Numbered from the stretch's first letter, positions 26,667 to 36,317 are shown. The stretch is 64,000 bases of DNA from Alloprevotella rava (GCF_014195585.1 NZ_JACICA010000006.1:85815-149814); one strand, 5' to 3'. Notes: generated by a model not told the origin, from the sequence alone. Numbers and translations are program-made.

Positions 26667-28481
26667 ATGCAAGCCATTATCCTTGCGGCTGGTATGGGCC
26701 GCCGTCTGGGGGAATATACCCGAGATAACACCAAATGTATGTTACCTGTCAATGGGGTGCGCCTCATCGACCGCGTACTCGGTCAGCTCTCACAACTGGG
26801 ACTGAGCCGCGTTGTCATTGTTGTGGGCTACAAAGGGCAGAACCTTATCGACTACATAGGCCATCGCTACGACGACCGTCTCAAGATTGAATATGTCAAC
26901 AACCCTGTCTACGACAAGACCAACAATATCTATTCGCTCTCACTTGCCAAGGATAAATTGCAGGAGGACGACACGCTACTCATCGAATCGGACTTAATTT
27001 TCGACGATAGCCTCTTCCGCATGATTCTGGATAATCCCTACCCCAACCTCGCCCTTGTGGATAAATACGAGACTTGGATGGACGGGACGATGGTTCGCAT
27101 TGACGAGGACAACAATATCGTCAATTTCATCCCTAAAAAGGCGTTCAAATATAAAGATGTAGATAGCTACTACAAAACCGTCAATATTTATAAATTCTCC
27201 CGTGAGTTCTCGCAAAACAAGTATGTCCCCTTCCTCGAAGCCTACAGTAAGGCTTTGGGCAACAATGAATACTACGAGCAGGTGCTGCGCGTTATCACCT
27301 TGCTTGACAATGCAGAACTGAAAGCTCTACCCATTACTAACGGGGCTAAATGGTACGAAATCGACGACGTACAGGATTTGGATATTGCCGAAACGTTGTT
27401 TGCCGACAAAGACGAGTTTATGTACCGCTACAATATGCGGTTTGGTGGCCACTGGCGTTTCCCGAAACTCCTCGACTTCTGTTATCTTGTCAATCCCTAT
27501 TTCCCGACGGCGCACATGAAAGATGAGTTGCGCGCCAACTTTGACATTCTTCTCTCAGAATATCCCAGCGGAATGTATGTCAATAGCCTCATTGCGGCCA
27601 AATACTTTGACATCCGACAGAAATACACCGTGGTAGGAAATGGTGCGGCCGAACTTATCAAGAGTTTGATGGAACGCGTGGAAGGCCGCATCGGTGTGGT
27701 CTATCCCACCTTCCAGGAATATCCCAACCGCAAGGAGCAAACGGAGATTATAGGCTTCACGCCCGATAATGCTGATCTCACCTATACGGCCGATGATCTT
27801 ATCCGCTTCTATGCCGACAAGAAGCTATCAACGCTCCTACTTATCAATCCCGATAATCCCAGCGGCAATTTCATCCCAATAGCCGATGTGTTGCGCCTGG
27901 CCGCATGGTGTAAGGAACGCAGTATCTTCTTCGTAGTCGATGAGAGTTTCGTGGATTTCAGTGAGGACTTCCGCAACAACAGCTTGCTCCACAACGAAAT
28001 TCTCCAGGCCTATCCCAACTTGGCCGTAATGAAGAGCATCAGCAAGAGCTACGGCGTCCCAGGTCTGCGCCTCGGGGTCTTGGCCAGCAGCGATGAAGCA
28101 CTCATCAACTGGATGAAGCACGATGTGAGCATTTGGAATATCAATAGCTTTGCGGAATTCTACATGCAAATCTTCGGTAAATACCAGAAGGATTACGACC
28201 GCGCGTGTCAGAAGTTCATAGCCGAACGCGAACGCTTCATGGCTCGCCTCACGGACATTCCTTTCCTCCGCGTTATCCCTAGCCAAGCCAACTATTTCCT
28301 CTGCCAGGTTACAGAAAAATACACCAGCGAGGAACTCACACGCCGTCTACTCATGGATTTCAATATTCTTATCAAGGACTGCGACAATAAGGACGGACTG
28401 GAAAATAAAAACTATGTGCGCATCGCTGTGCGTGACCAAAAAGACAACGACACGCTTGTCGAAGCACTCAAAACATTGTAA
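26667..28481 (+). CDS. Fusion of LicC-like nucleotidyltransferase and HisC/CobD-like PLP enzyme
   Basis: A 604-residue two-domain protein. Residues 1 to ~245 are a sugar-phosphate/phosphocholine-type nucleotidyltransferase (MQAIILAAGMGRRLGEYTRD, VVGYKGQNL, ESDLIFDD). Residues ~250-604 are a class I/II PLP enzyme resembling histidinol-phosphate aminotransferase or threonine-phosphate decarboxylase: NPDNPSGNFI, VVDESFVDF, and the PLP lysine Lys460 in KSISKSYGVPGLRLG. The fusion suggests that one protein makes an amino-phospho compound and activates it as a CDP derivative for a LicD-type transferase; one lies at 30103. It differs from AEP transaminase/PntC fusions, which use a class V aminotransferase. 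The substrate is not known. Confidence 0.85.
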   Translation: MQAIILAAGMGRRLGEYTRDNTKCMLPVNGVRLIDRVLGQLSQLGLSRVVIVVGYKGQNLIDYIGHRYDDRLKIEYVNNPVYDKTNNIYSLSLAKDKLQEDDTLLIESDLIFDDSLFRMILDNPYPNLALVDKYETWMDGTMVRIDEDNNIVNFIPKKAFKYKDVDSYYKTVNIYKFSREFSQNKYVPFLEAYSKALGNNEYYEQVLRVITLLDNAELKALPITNGAKWYEIDDVQDLDIAETLFADKDEFMYRYNMRFGGHWRFPKLLDFCYLVNPYFPTAHMKDELRANFDILLSEYPSGMYVNSLIAAKYFDIRQKYTVVGNGAAELIKSLMERVEGRIGVVYPTFQEYPNRKEQTEIIGFTPDNADLTYTADDLIRFYADKKLSTLLLINPDNPSGNFIPIADVLRLAAWCKERSIFFVVDESFVDFSEDFRNNSLLHNEILQAYPNLAVMKSISKSYGVPGLRLGVLASSDEALINWMKHDVSIWNINSFAEFYMQIFGKYQKDYDRACQKFIAERERFMARLTDIPFLRVIPSQANYFLCQVTEKYTSEELTRRLLMDFNILIKDCDNKDGLENKNYVRIAVRDQKDNDTLVEALKTL

Positions 28482-28484
28482 CCC

Positions 28485-29507
28485 ATGAATATCTGCATCT
28501 GCGGTGGAGGAAACCTCGGCCACGTTGTCCTCGGCGTCTTAGCTGCACAACCTCAGAACCATGTCAGCCTGCTGACAAACCACCCGCAGCGATGGGCAGA
28601 TACCGTGACGGTGACCGACCCTAACGGAAAGCAGTACGCTGGGAAGATTGCACAAATCACAAATCAAGCAGAAGAGGTCATACCGCATAGTGACATTGTT
28701 CTGCTCTGTCTCCCCGGTTTTGCCATCCGCGAGGAACTGGATAAAATTCGCCCTTATCTGTCGGCCACTGCCGCAGTGGGGAGCATCGTTTCCAGTACGG
28801 GATTTTTCTTTGAAGCTCAACGCCTGTTGCCCAAAGAGCAACCACTGTTTGGTTTCCAGCGCGTTCCGTTCATTTCCCGCACCACCGAATATGGTCGCAG
28901 CGCCGAACTGAAGGGCTACAAGCCGTTGCTCAACCTCGCCGTAGAGCAAACAGCCGACAAAGAGGCTTTGCGCCTCACTATCGAGCAACTATTCCACACT
29001 CCCACGGAGTTGTTGCAAAGCCACTATGAGGCAAGCCTTACCAACAGCAACCCCTTGCTCCATCCCTCCCGTCTCTATACGCTTTGGAAGGACTGGCACG
29101 AAGGTATTGTTTACGATAAGAATCCCTATTTCTACGCCGATTGGACACTGGAAGCTGCCCAACTATATATAGATATGGATGCGGAGTTTCAAACATTGCT
29201 CCGCACACTCCCCGTACGCCCCGAAGCCATTCCCGATGTACTCACCTATTACGAGAGCCATGATGCAGCATCGTTGGCACATAAGCTCCGCACCATCCCC
29301 GCCTTTCAAGGCATTCTTTCCCCAATGAAAGAGGTTGAAGGAGGTTTCCTCCCCGACTTCCACAGCCGCTATTTCACGGAGGATTTCCCTTTCGGTATGC
29401 GCTTCATTATAGAAGTGGCGCAAGAACAAGGAGTTGAAATTCCGAAAATCAAAGAAGTGTATGAATGGGGTATGGGGAAAATTCAGTTCATCCCCGAAAT
29501 GCGTTGA
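28485..29507 (+). CDS. NAD/NADP octopine/nopaline dehydrogenase family protein
   Basis: A 340-residue protein with an N-terminal Rossmann motif (ICICGGGNLGHVVLGVLA, residues 3-20), DIVLLCLPGFAIREEL near residue 70, and a C-terminal all-helical dehydrogenase domain. The family reduces imines formed from amino acids and keto acids. It follows the nucleotidyltransferase/HisC fusion by 3 bases, so it probably acts on the same amino compound. The last codons lie in a GTTCATCCCCGAA sequence that matches the composite repeat, so the C-terminus may have been shaped by it. Confidence 0.83.
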   Translation: MNICICGGGNLGHVVLGVLAAQPQNHVSLLTNHPQRWADTVTVTDPNGKQYAGKIAQITNQAEEVIPHSDIVLLCLPGFAIREELDKIRPYLSATAAVGSIVSSTGFFFEAQRLLPKEQPLFGFQRVPFISRTTEYGRSAELKGYKPLLNLAVEQTADKEALRLTIEQLFHTPTELLQSHYEASLTNSNPLLHPSRLYTLWKDWHEGIVYDKNPYFYADWTLEAAQLYIDMDAEFQTLLRTLPVRPEAIPDVLTYYESHDAASLAHKLRTIPAFQGILSPMKEVEGGFLPDFHSRYFTEDFPFGMRFIIEVAQEQGVEIPKIKEVYEWGMGKIQFIPEMR

Positions 29508-29554
29508 TGTCAGTATCCATGAGTAGCACTAAACCTCTGCCCTCTCGCAAATTT

Positions 29555-29625
29555 TCTTATTGCGTCAGCTGATACAACAAGACTGTCAGCTGACACCTTT
29601 ATTGCATCAGCCCGCACCCTTATTG
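29555..29625. repeat. 21-bp-phased CCTTATTG array, copy 5
   Basis: Octamers at 29555 (TCTTATTG), 29575 (CAACAAGA), 29597 (CTTTATTG) and 29618 (CCTTATTG), spaced 20, 22 and 21 bases, with CAGCTGA spacers. The second octamer is the most degenerate of all arrays, yet its position is exactly kept. Confidence 0.82.
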
Positions 29626-29693
29626 TATTTGTGAGCACAACAAATAAGGCCGTAACTAAGAGGGAACACACTCCTCCTAAGAGTTCGTTTTTC

Positions 29694-29875
29694 CGTTGTC
29701 ACGTCGTCACGTCGTCACACTTTGAGTATAACTAACTGAAAACGTATGGATTAAGCGCGTGACAACAACATGACAACAAATCGTTTGTTGTCACGCCTGC
29801 AAGCTTCTGATTATCAGCCTATTTACTCCTGCGTGACAACGTGACAACTAAAATTCAAGTTTTTACTGGTAGGAG
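29694..29875. repeat. GTTGTCAC octamer cluster, copy 2
   Basis: The same arrangement as 8305-8500: a direct triplet at 9-bp spacing (29694-29720), a GTGACAAC pair near 29757-29778, a single GTTGTCAC near 29786, and a terminal pair near 29832-29848, ending in TTTTTACTGGTAGGAG. Intervening bases differ from copy 1. Confidence 0.75.
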
Positions 29876-30102
29876 TTATAATAGAATATATAGATCTCTA
29901 TCCACTATCCCCTGCGGGGACACTCTGTGATGCTGCGGTAGCTGTAGTGGCGGTATCGCACAGCACCCACATCTAATCACTCAACGCTCGCAAAGAGAAA
30001 AAATAAGGTTCATTCCCAAATTGTGCTGATATTTATGAGTACAGAAAAGTAGCAACGCTATTTGGAGGTAAACCGAAAATTAAACAAATAACACACAATC
30101 CT

Positions 30103-30912
30103 ATGACTCCCATATCTTCCGTAGAAGAACTTAAACAGATTCAGATTAATATTCTTCTTGCTATCGACAAGTTCTGCAACGAACACAACATAAAGTACTC
30201 ACTGGCTTGTGGAACACTGCTCGGCGCCATTCGCCACAAAGGGTTCATCCCTTGGGACGACGATATCGACATATACCTACTTCGTGAAGATTACAACCGA
30301 CTGATTACTGCTTTCCCCACTGTTTTAGACGGAAAATACTCTCTGAATTCTCTCGAAAGAAATCCGCTTTGGAATCGTCCCTACGCAAAAGCTTTCGACA
30401 CGCAAACGATAGAAATAGAGGCAGTCAAAAATAACGTTCCGAACATGGGTATAGGAATTGATGTGTTCCCCATAGACGATGTTCCCGATGATGAAGCAGA
30501 ATGGAAACAGTTCGACAAACGCCGCCGCTTCTTGCAAAATTGTTATACACTAAAAACCTTGGCATGGAGAAAGGAACGCTCTTTTGGGAAAAATCTTTTC
30601 GCAGTATGCGCAAGCGTCTTATTATCTCCTTGGTCATTCCGCAAATTAGCAGAAATCATAGATAAATATTGTCAAAGGCACAACGGCAAAGGCTACAATC
30701 ATATCTTTGAATGTTGCCTAGGAAGAATCTGCCGCCATAGCTTCAAAAAACAGGACATGGAACAAGTAGTTGACATTCCTTTCGAACAATACACGTTCAA
30801 AGCAATGACTGGCTACGACGACTATCTAACCTCCACTTATGGAGATTATATGCAGCTCCCACCTAAAGAAAAGCAAGTGAGCCACCACGTCTTTGAGGCG
30901 TATTGGAAATAA
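30103..30912 (+). CDS. LicD-family phospho-ligand transferase
   Basis: A 269-residue LicD protein: NIKYSLACGTLLGAIRHKG then FIPWDDDIDIYLLREDY, with the metal-binding acidic motif DDDID at residues 52-56. LicD proteins transfer phosphocholine or related phospho-groups from CDP-activated donors to glycans. With the nucleotidyltransferase/HisC-like fusion at 26667 it could form a decoration pathway, although the composite repeat lies between them. Its 3' end is duplicated in degenerate form at 32112-32298. Confidence 0.88.
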   Translation: MTPISSVEELKQIQINILLAIDKFCNEHNIKYSLACGTLLGAIRHKGFIPWDDDIDIYLLREDYNRLITAFPTVLDGKYSLNSLERNPLWNRPYAKAFDTQTIEIEAVKNNVPNMGIGIDVFPIDDVPDDEAEWKQFDKRRRFLQNCYTLKTLAWRKERSFGKNLFAVCASVLLSPWSFRKLAEIIDKYCQRHNGKGYNHIFECCLGRICRHSFKKQDMEQVVDIPFEQYTFKAMTGYDDYLTSTYGDYMQLPPKEKQVSHHVFEAYWK

Positions 30913-30990
30913 AGAATAGGATTTATTGCAAGAGCCTTCTTCTATAAAACAACGAAAATCAAAAAAATAAACATATAAACTATCTCAATA

Positions 30991-32028
30991 GTGACTCCTT
31001 CAGAAATCAACTACAACTCAATAAATAATCAACGATTAGATTGGGTAGACTGGGCAAAAACGTTTTTAATGTTCTTCATTATCCTTTGCCATTCAGGCAT
31101 AAGTACAGATGGAACAACATGGAAAATTATTTTTGCGTTCAACGTTCCTGGTTTTTTCTTCATCTCAGGGTATCTCTATCGTCCACACCCTTGGCAAAGA
31201 ACTTTGAAAAGTTTTGGTATTCCGATTCTTTTCTTCTCTGTAATCAATCTTGCCTTTATACTCTTAAAGGAATATTCCTCAACAGACAGCCATTCTGCAT
31301 CATTTATCTGCAACAACATATTCAGCGGATATTTATTTGCTGGTGAACAAAACTTCTTTGTCCTATTTCCTGGTATATGGTTTATAGAAGTTCTATTCGT
31401 GTGCAGGCTTTTAATGGGAGATATAAACAAAATTTCTTTCTTCAGACAGAATTCTCTATTTACAGCTGGCGTATCAATAGCAACAATGCTGTTTCTTTCG
31501 CATCTCACTCTCCCAGACCAACTAACATCTCCTTACATTTTCAGAGTGTTATCTTGCTTTCCTTTTATGCTTCTTGGGCATTATGCAAAAGAAGCAAATT
31601 GGATAAATCTAGTGAAAAGGCCACAGAAATTGCAAATAATAGTAGTTTCTGCTTTATTATATGTTACCATCTACAATCAAATGGGATACATCAATATTTG
31701 GTCGAATAATTATGGCGATAATTATCTTGATTTCTTCATTTATGCTTGTGCTGCTTCAGCTTTCTTATTTTCCATTTGCAGAATACTACCTAAAAGCAAA
31801 TTTGCAGAAGTTACCAGCAAAGGAACTCTCTTAATACTAGGCATACACATGATGCTAATTGTTGTCCTGCGCCATGTATTCAAGAAAATGGGTCTTGAAC
31901 CTGAAAACGAAATAATCTGCTGGATGATATCAATTATCACCATCTTCCTTTGCTATCTTCCGATAAAATGGTGTATAAATCATGCTCCAATATTGATTGG
32001 GAAGATTCCATCAGGTAAAAAGAAATAG
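30991..32028 (+). CDS. Acyltransferase family 3 membrane protein
   Basis: A 345-residue membrane protein with about 10 hydrophobic segments. RLDWVDWAKTFLMFFIILCHSG near residue 10 holds the conserved aspartate and histidine of acyltransferase-3 O-acetylases, followed by FNVPGFFFISGYLY. It probably O-acetylates the polysaccharide or a precursor. The start is GTG (30991), just before the conserved segment. It lies between the intact licD and a licD 3' fragment, so it may have arrived by recombination. Confidence 0.83.
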   Translation: MTPSEINYNSINNQRLDWVDWAKTFLMFFIILCHSGISTDGTTWKIIFAFNVPGFFFISGYLYRPHPWQRTLKSFGIPILFFSVINLAFILLKEYSSTDSHSASFICNNIFSGYLFAGEQNFFVLFPGIWFIEVLFVCRLLMGDINKISFFRQNSLFTAGVSIATMLFLSHLTLPDQLTSPYIFRVLSCFPFMLLGHYAKEANWINLVKRPQKLQIIVVSALLYVTIYNQMGYINIWSNNYGDNYLDFFIYACAASAFLFSICRILPKSKFAEVTSKGTLLILGIHMMLIVVLRHVFKKMGLEPENEIICWMISIITIFLCYLPIKWCINHAPILIGKIPSGKKK

Positions 32029-32111
32029 ACACACTGATTGGAGTATATGTTTTCAAGACTAACAACTAAAGTACGCTCTCAATTTGCAGGAGCTTCTGAT
32101 CGTTCTAAATT

Positions 32112-32298
32112 GGCCGCTACTACTCCAAAAAACAAGAATTGGAACAAGTAGTTGACATCCCCTTCGAACAATACACGTTCAAAGGAAGTAATAACTAGCT
32201 ATGATAATTATCTAACCTCAACTTATGGAGATTAGATGCAGCTCCCCTAAAAAGAAAAACAAATAAGCCACAATGTCTTTGAGGCGTATTGGAAATAA
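32112..32298 (+). pseudogene. Degenerate 3' fragment of a licD gene
   Basis: About 187 bases match the last ~180 bases of the licD gene at 30103-30912. Shared landmarks, in order, are GGAACAAGTAGTTGACAT, TTCGAACAATACACGTTCAA, CTTATGGAGATTA and TCTTTGAGGCGTATTGGAAA, ending in the equivalent TAA. It carries a TAG within TTATGGAGATTAGATG, and indels. There is no start or 5' part. The copy sits just after the acyltransferase gene, so that gene is bracketed by direct repeats of the licD end. Confidence 0.88.
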
Positions 32299-32334
32299 TA
32301 AGTAACTAACATCGTCAACAAGAAATTTAATTAT

Positions 32335-33501
32335 ATGAATTATATGAAAACAATAATGCTCGTTTTCGGGACTCGCCCCGAAGCCATCAAGATGGCCCCC
32401 CTCGTGAAGGAATTTCAAAAGCATCCAGACGCATTCAAGACAGTCGTATGTGTAACAGGTCAGCACAGAGAAATGCTAGACCAAGTGCTTACCATCTTTG
32501 ACATCAAGCCAGACTACGATCTCAACATCATGAAGCAGGGACAGGATCTCTATGATGTTACAGCACGTGTACTTGTTGGAATGAGAGATGTCCTCAAAGA
32601 AGTTCAGCCAAACGTAGTGCTCGTGCATGGAGACACCACAACCAGCACAGCAGCAGCTCTAGCAGCTTTCTATCAGCAAATACCTGTAGGGCATATCGAA
32701 GCAGGACTCAGAACACACAATATATACAGTCCTTGGCCAGAAGAGATGAACAGACAAATCACAGGAAGAATCGCCACCTACGATTTTGCGCCAACTCCGC
32801 TTAGCAGAGAAAATCTCCTCAAAGAAAATGTTACTGAAAAAAACATAACAGTTACAGGTAACACTGTCATAGACGCGCTCTACTGGGTCGTTGACAAAAT
32901 TAAAAACAACAAAACATTAGATGCACAACTTGAGCAGATTCTTAGCAACGCAGGATACGACACCAAACGCCTCAACAAGGGAAAACGTCTCGTTTTAATT
33001 ACCGGGCATCGCCGAGAAAACTTTGGAAAAGGATTCATCAATATGTGTCGAGCTATACAAACTCTCAACAAAAAATATCCAGACGTTGATTTTGTTTACC
33101 CTATGCACCTCAATCCGAACGTGCGTAAACCCATTCACGAAGTATTCGGAGAAAACCTTAACAACCTGGGAAATATGTTCTTCATAGAACCTCTTGAATA
33201 CCTCAGTTTTGTTTATCTGATGGAGAAATCAAACATTGTTCTCACAGATAGCGGTGGCATACAAGAAGAAGCTCCAGGATTAGGCAAGCCTGTACTCGTG
33301 ATGCGCGATACTACCGAACGTCCAGAAGCGCTTAGTGCAGGGACGGTCAAACTTGTTGGGACAGATTATGACAAGATTGTCAATGAAGTAAGTCAGCTTA
33401 TCGACAACATCAATGCCTACGAACAAATGAGCAAAGCCGTAAATCCTTATGGGGATGGAAAAGCTTGTGCGAGAATTGTAGAGAAATTCAAAACAGAATA
33501 A
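32335..33501 (+). CDS. wecB: UDP-GlcNAc 2-epimerase (non-hydrolysing)
   Basis: A 388-residue epimerase with MLVFGTRPEAIKMAPLVKEF at the N-terminus, VTGQHREMLDQ, GHIEAGLRT and TDSGGIQEEAPGLGKPVLVMR, all standard for WecB/MnaA. It interconverts UDP-GlcNAc and UDP-ManNAc. Two ATGs lie 9 bases apart (32335, 32344); either fits. With the dehydrogenase at 35080 it supplies UDP-ManNAcA for the second polysaccharide. Confidence 0.93.
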   Translation: MNYMKTIMLVFGTRPEAIKMAPLVKEFQKHPDAFKTVVCVTGQHREMLDQVLTIFDIKPDYDLNIMKQGQDLYDVTARVLVGMRDVLKEVQPNVVLVHGDTTTSTAAALAAFYQQIPVGHIEAGLRTHNIYSPWPEEMNRQITGRIATYDFAPTPLSRENLLKENVTEKNITVTGNTVIDALYWVVDKIKNNKTLDAQLEQILSNAGYDTKRLNKGKRLVLITGHRRENFGKGFINMCRAIQTLNKKYPDVDFVYPMHLNPNVRKPIHEVFGENLNNLGNMFFIEPLEYLSFVYLMEKSNIVLTDSGGIQEEAPGLGKPVLVMRDTTERPEALSAGTVKLVGTDYDKIVNEVSQLIDNINAYEQMSKAVNPYGDGKACARIVEKFKTE

Positions 33502-33547
33502 TTTAAAATTATTAAAAATTTAACAGGCTCCTGTACTAATAATCCTA

Positions 33548-33555
33548 TAACTTTG
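33548..33555 (+). promoter_or_regulatory. Candidate -7 element (TAACTTTG)
   Basis: TAACTTTG fits the -7 consensus, 190 bases upstream of the second flippase. No TTTG lies at the -33 position. The rest of the gap 33502-33744 shows nothing else. Confidence 0.35.
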
Positions 33556-33744
33556 CAAGTATTGATTTCTATCTACAATAAATCATTTCAAACCTGTAAA
33601 TAATTATATCCTACTTTTATAGATCTATCAGTATTTTACAAAGTTTATATACCAAAGTAAAAGAAAGCCTATTCTTAAAGGAATCATAAATACTACGACA
33701 ATCATAGTCTTTTCTATGAGACGAAAGCTCTAAGGTATATATAT

Positions 33745-35061
33745 ATGACTAGAGAAAAAAAACATCTTTACAGAAGAATCAAAACAAAGATAGAAACTTC
33801 TGAAATAGCAACACGTATGGCCCATGGAGCCTTTTGGTCATTCTCTGGAACAGCTTTGGCAAAGCTTGTAATACTTCTTGCAGGTATTGCTTGCGCACAT
33901 GTCCTTGGTCAAAAAGAATATGGTGAATTTAACATGGTACGCTCCACGATAAATCTCTTTATTGTTTTTGGTGCTGCAGGTCTCGGATTGACTGCTACAA
34001 AATATATTGCTCAGTTCAAAACAAGTGATCAAGAACATGTTAGTTCAATTTATATACTTACAAATTTTTTCGCTTTCGGTACAGGATGCTTAGTAACCGC
34101 AGCTATTTTCTTTTTATCCCCAACACTTGCAAATCGCACACTAAATGCACCAGAACTTACTTCTACAATCCAATTAGGAGCGCTTCTGCTATTTTTAGCA
34201 GTTATCGACTCAGCTCAACAAGGAACTTTAGCAGGCTTTGAAGATTTCAAATCTATAGCTATAAATACGCTTGTCGGAAGCTTTTCTGAAGCTGCTTGTA
34301 TGCTTATCGGAGGATATTTCTACGGAGTAAATGGAGCTATCTTAGGTTATGGTTGTGGATTCATCACTCTATATGTAACTAATAATATAGCGATTAGACG
34401 CAACTTACATACACTCCAGATAAGACCACATTTTTCACAGCTAAGAAAAGAAGACTTAAAGCTATTGTATACATTTAGTCTACCTGCAGCATTATCTTCT
34501 ATAATGATTGCCCCAACATATTGGATTATACGTACAATGCTTGTTCGAAACACGTCTTTTTCAGAACTGGCTATATATGAAGCTGCAGATCAATGGAAAA
34601 CTATAATTTTATTCATTCCTACGGCAGTCAGTCAGATTGTTCTTCCTATACTCTCAAGCATTGTTCATGAAGATCAAAAGAAGTACAAAAAGATCCTTTA
34701 CTATAACATCTCGTTAAATGCAATAATTGCAACGATCCTTTCTCTCATCATTTGCATAGGTAGTAATTTTATACTGAGTATATATGGTAAAGGCTTTACA
34801 AACCACTGGACGCTAATCTTTTTAGCAATCTCAACAATATTCACCTCTATTTCTTCAGTAGTAGGTTTGTCTATCTCCAGTCGCTCTAAGATGTGGACAG
34901 GATTCTCTTTCAATATTTTATGGGGCATCATGGCCGTTTTATTTAGCTCTATTTTCTTACAAAATGGGCTCGCTTCTACAGGAATTTCACTTGCAATCCT
35001 ATGCTCATATATCATTCATGCAATACTGCAAATTATATATCTCAGACACATTATAAAATAA
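33745..35061 (+). CDS. Polysaccharide flippase (second Wzx-type)
   Basis: A 438-residue membrane protein with about 12 hydrophobic segments. The N-terminus MAHGAFWSFSGTALAKLVIL followed by HVLGQKEYGEFNMVRSTINLF is typical of the polysaccharide biosynthesis/MATE-like export family, and it is clearly different in sequence from the flippase at 2809. It should translocate the lipid-linked unit made by the WecB/WecC gene set. It lies 18 bases before the dehydrogenase gene. Confidence 0.88.
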   Translation: MTREKKHLYRRIKTKIETSEIATRMAHGAFWSFSGTALAKLVILLAGIACAHVLGQKEYGEFNMVRSTINLFIVFGAAGLGLTATKYIAQFKTSDQEHVSSIYILTNFFAFGTGCLVTAAIFFLSPTLANRTLNAPELTSTIQLGALLLFLAVIDSAQQGTLAGFEDFKSIAINTLVGSFSEAACMLIGGYFYGVNGAILGYGCGFITLYVTNNIAIRRNLHTLQIRPHFSQLRKEDLKLLYTFSLPAALSSIMIAPTYWIIRTMLVRNTSFSELAIYEAADQWKTIILFIPTAVSQIVLPILSSIVHEDQKKYKKILYYNISLNAIIATILSLIICIGSNFILSIYGKGFTNHWTLIFLAISTIFTSISSVVGLSISSRSKMWTGFSFNILWGIMAVLFSSIFLQNGLASTGISLAILCSYIIHAILQIIYLRHIIK

Positions 35062-35079
35062 TAAATAAAATTTTAGATA

Positions 35080-36300
35080 ATGATTAATGTAATTGGATTA
35101 GGCTATATAGGTCTTCCTACAGCCCTGATGATGGCCTCTCATGGTGTTGAAGTTATCGGCACCGATTATAATAAGGAACTTGTAGACTCTCTAAATCACG
35201 GCAAAACAACATTCAAAGAAAAAGGCCTTGATGAACTTTTCAATGCTGCTGTCAAAGCAGGAATTAGGTTCACCCACAAGTATCAGAGCACTGATATGTA
35301 CATTGTATCAGTGCCTACTCCTTACGATCATTTTTCAAAAAAAGTCGATGCATGCTATATTATTGCAGCAGTGAAAAATATTATGAAGGTTTGTCCAAAG
35401 GGTGCAACCATTGTAATTGAGTCCACTGTCAGTCCTGGAACGATAGACAAATTTATACGTCCTGTCATTGAAGAAAACGGATTCAAAATAGGGAAAGATA
35501 TAAATTTAGTTCATGCGCCAGAACGTATTATTCCTGGCAATATGATTTACGAATTACTGCACAACAACCGCACCATTGGAGCCGACAATTTAGAAATTGG
35601 AGAGAAAGTAAAAAGTTATTACTCATCTTTCTGTCAAGGAGATATTGTTGTTACAGACATTCGTACGGCAGAAATGACCAAAGTTGTAGAAAACACATTT
35701 AGAGCTGTCAATATTGCTTTTGCAAACGAATTAAGCCGCATCTGCCGTCATGATAACATGGACGTGTATGAGATTATTAAAATCTGCAATATGCACCCAC
35801 GTGTCAATATCCTCAATCCTGGCCCTGGAGTCGGAGGACATTGCATTAGTGTGGATCCATGGTTTTTAGTCGGCGATTATCCTCAATTGGCAAAAGTGAT
35901 TGACGAATCGATGAGAACAAACGATAGCCAACCAACTTTTGTTTTAGAACGTATTTATGAGATCATGAAGAATAACGGTATTTCAGGCAACCGACGAGTA
36001 GGCTTATATGGTTTGACTTACAAGGAGAATGTTGATGATGTGCGTGAAAGCCCTACACTCCAACTAATCAACATACAAGAACGTCATTTGGCGCATCCAT
36101 TGAAGAGCTATGACCCATTCGTTACAGAAGACATTGTACCTAATCAAATTCATAATCTTGATGATTTCTTAAACGATATTGATATGGTTGTCATCATGGT
36201 TAAACACGATGAGATCAGAAATAACATAAATAAATTAAAGGGTAAGATTATTCTCGACTGTCAAAATATCATTGACTTACCTGGAGTTTATCACATCTAA
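35080..36300 (+). CDS. wecC: UDP-ManNAc dehydrogenase-type nucleotide sugar dehydrogenase
   Basis: A 406-residue UDP-glucose/UDP-ManNAc dehydrogenase. NAD motif MINVIGLGYIGLPTA at the N-terminus; VVESTVSPGT-type block (IVIESTVSPGTIDK); catalytic Cys255 in GVGGHCISVDPWFL; C-terminal LYGLTYKENVDDVRESPTLQL. GPGVGGHCISVDPWF and proximity to wecB favour the ManNAc enzyme, which oxidises UDP-ManNAc twice to UDP-ManNAcA. Confidence 0.9.
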   Translation: MINVIGLGYIGLPTALMMASHGVEVIGTDYNKELVDSLNHGKTTFKEKGLDELFNAAVKAGIRFTHKYQSTDMYIVSVPTPYDHFSKKVDACYIIAAVKNIMKVCPKGATIVIESTVSPGTIDKFIRPVIEENGFKIGKDINLVHAPERIIPGNMIYELLHNNRTIGADNLEIGEKVKSYYSSFCQGDIVVTDIRTAEMTKVVENTFRAVNIAFANELSRICRHDNMDVYEIIKICNMHPRVNILNPGPGVGGHCISVDPWFLVGDYPQLAKVIDESMRTNDSQPTFVLERIYEIMKNNGISGNRRVGLYGLTYKENVDDVRESPTLQLINIQERHLAHPLKSYDPFVTEDIVPNQIHNLDDFLNDIDMVVIMVKHDEIRNNINKLKGKIILDCQNIIDLPGVYHI

Positions 36301-36317
36301 TTATTCTATTTTTTATT

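Larger units (their letters stand above)
29487..30060. repeat. Composite intergenic repeat, copy 2
   Basis: The gap 29508-30102 repeats the architecture at 8055-8560: a GTTCATCCCCGAA element at 29487-29505 (overlapping the preceding gene end), a phased CCTTATTG array (29555-29625), a shared AGAGGGA...CTCCTCC stretch, a GTTGTCAC cluster (29694-29875), and a ~55-bp module at 30004-30059 that is the reverse complement of 8070-8124. The array and cluster are in the same orientation as in copy 1. No gene or consensus promoter was seen here. Confidence 0.85.

Noticed and set aside
26667..30912. 2-aminoethylphosphonate pathway
   Set aside because: No PEP mutase or standard phosphonopyruvate decarboxylase is present, and the PLP domain is class I/II rather than the class V AEP transaminase.
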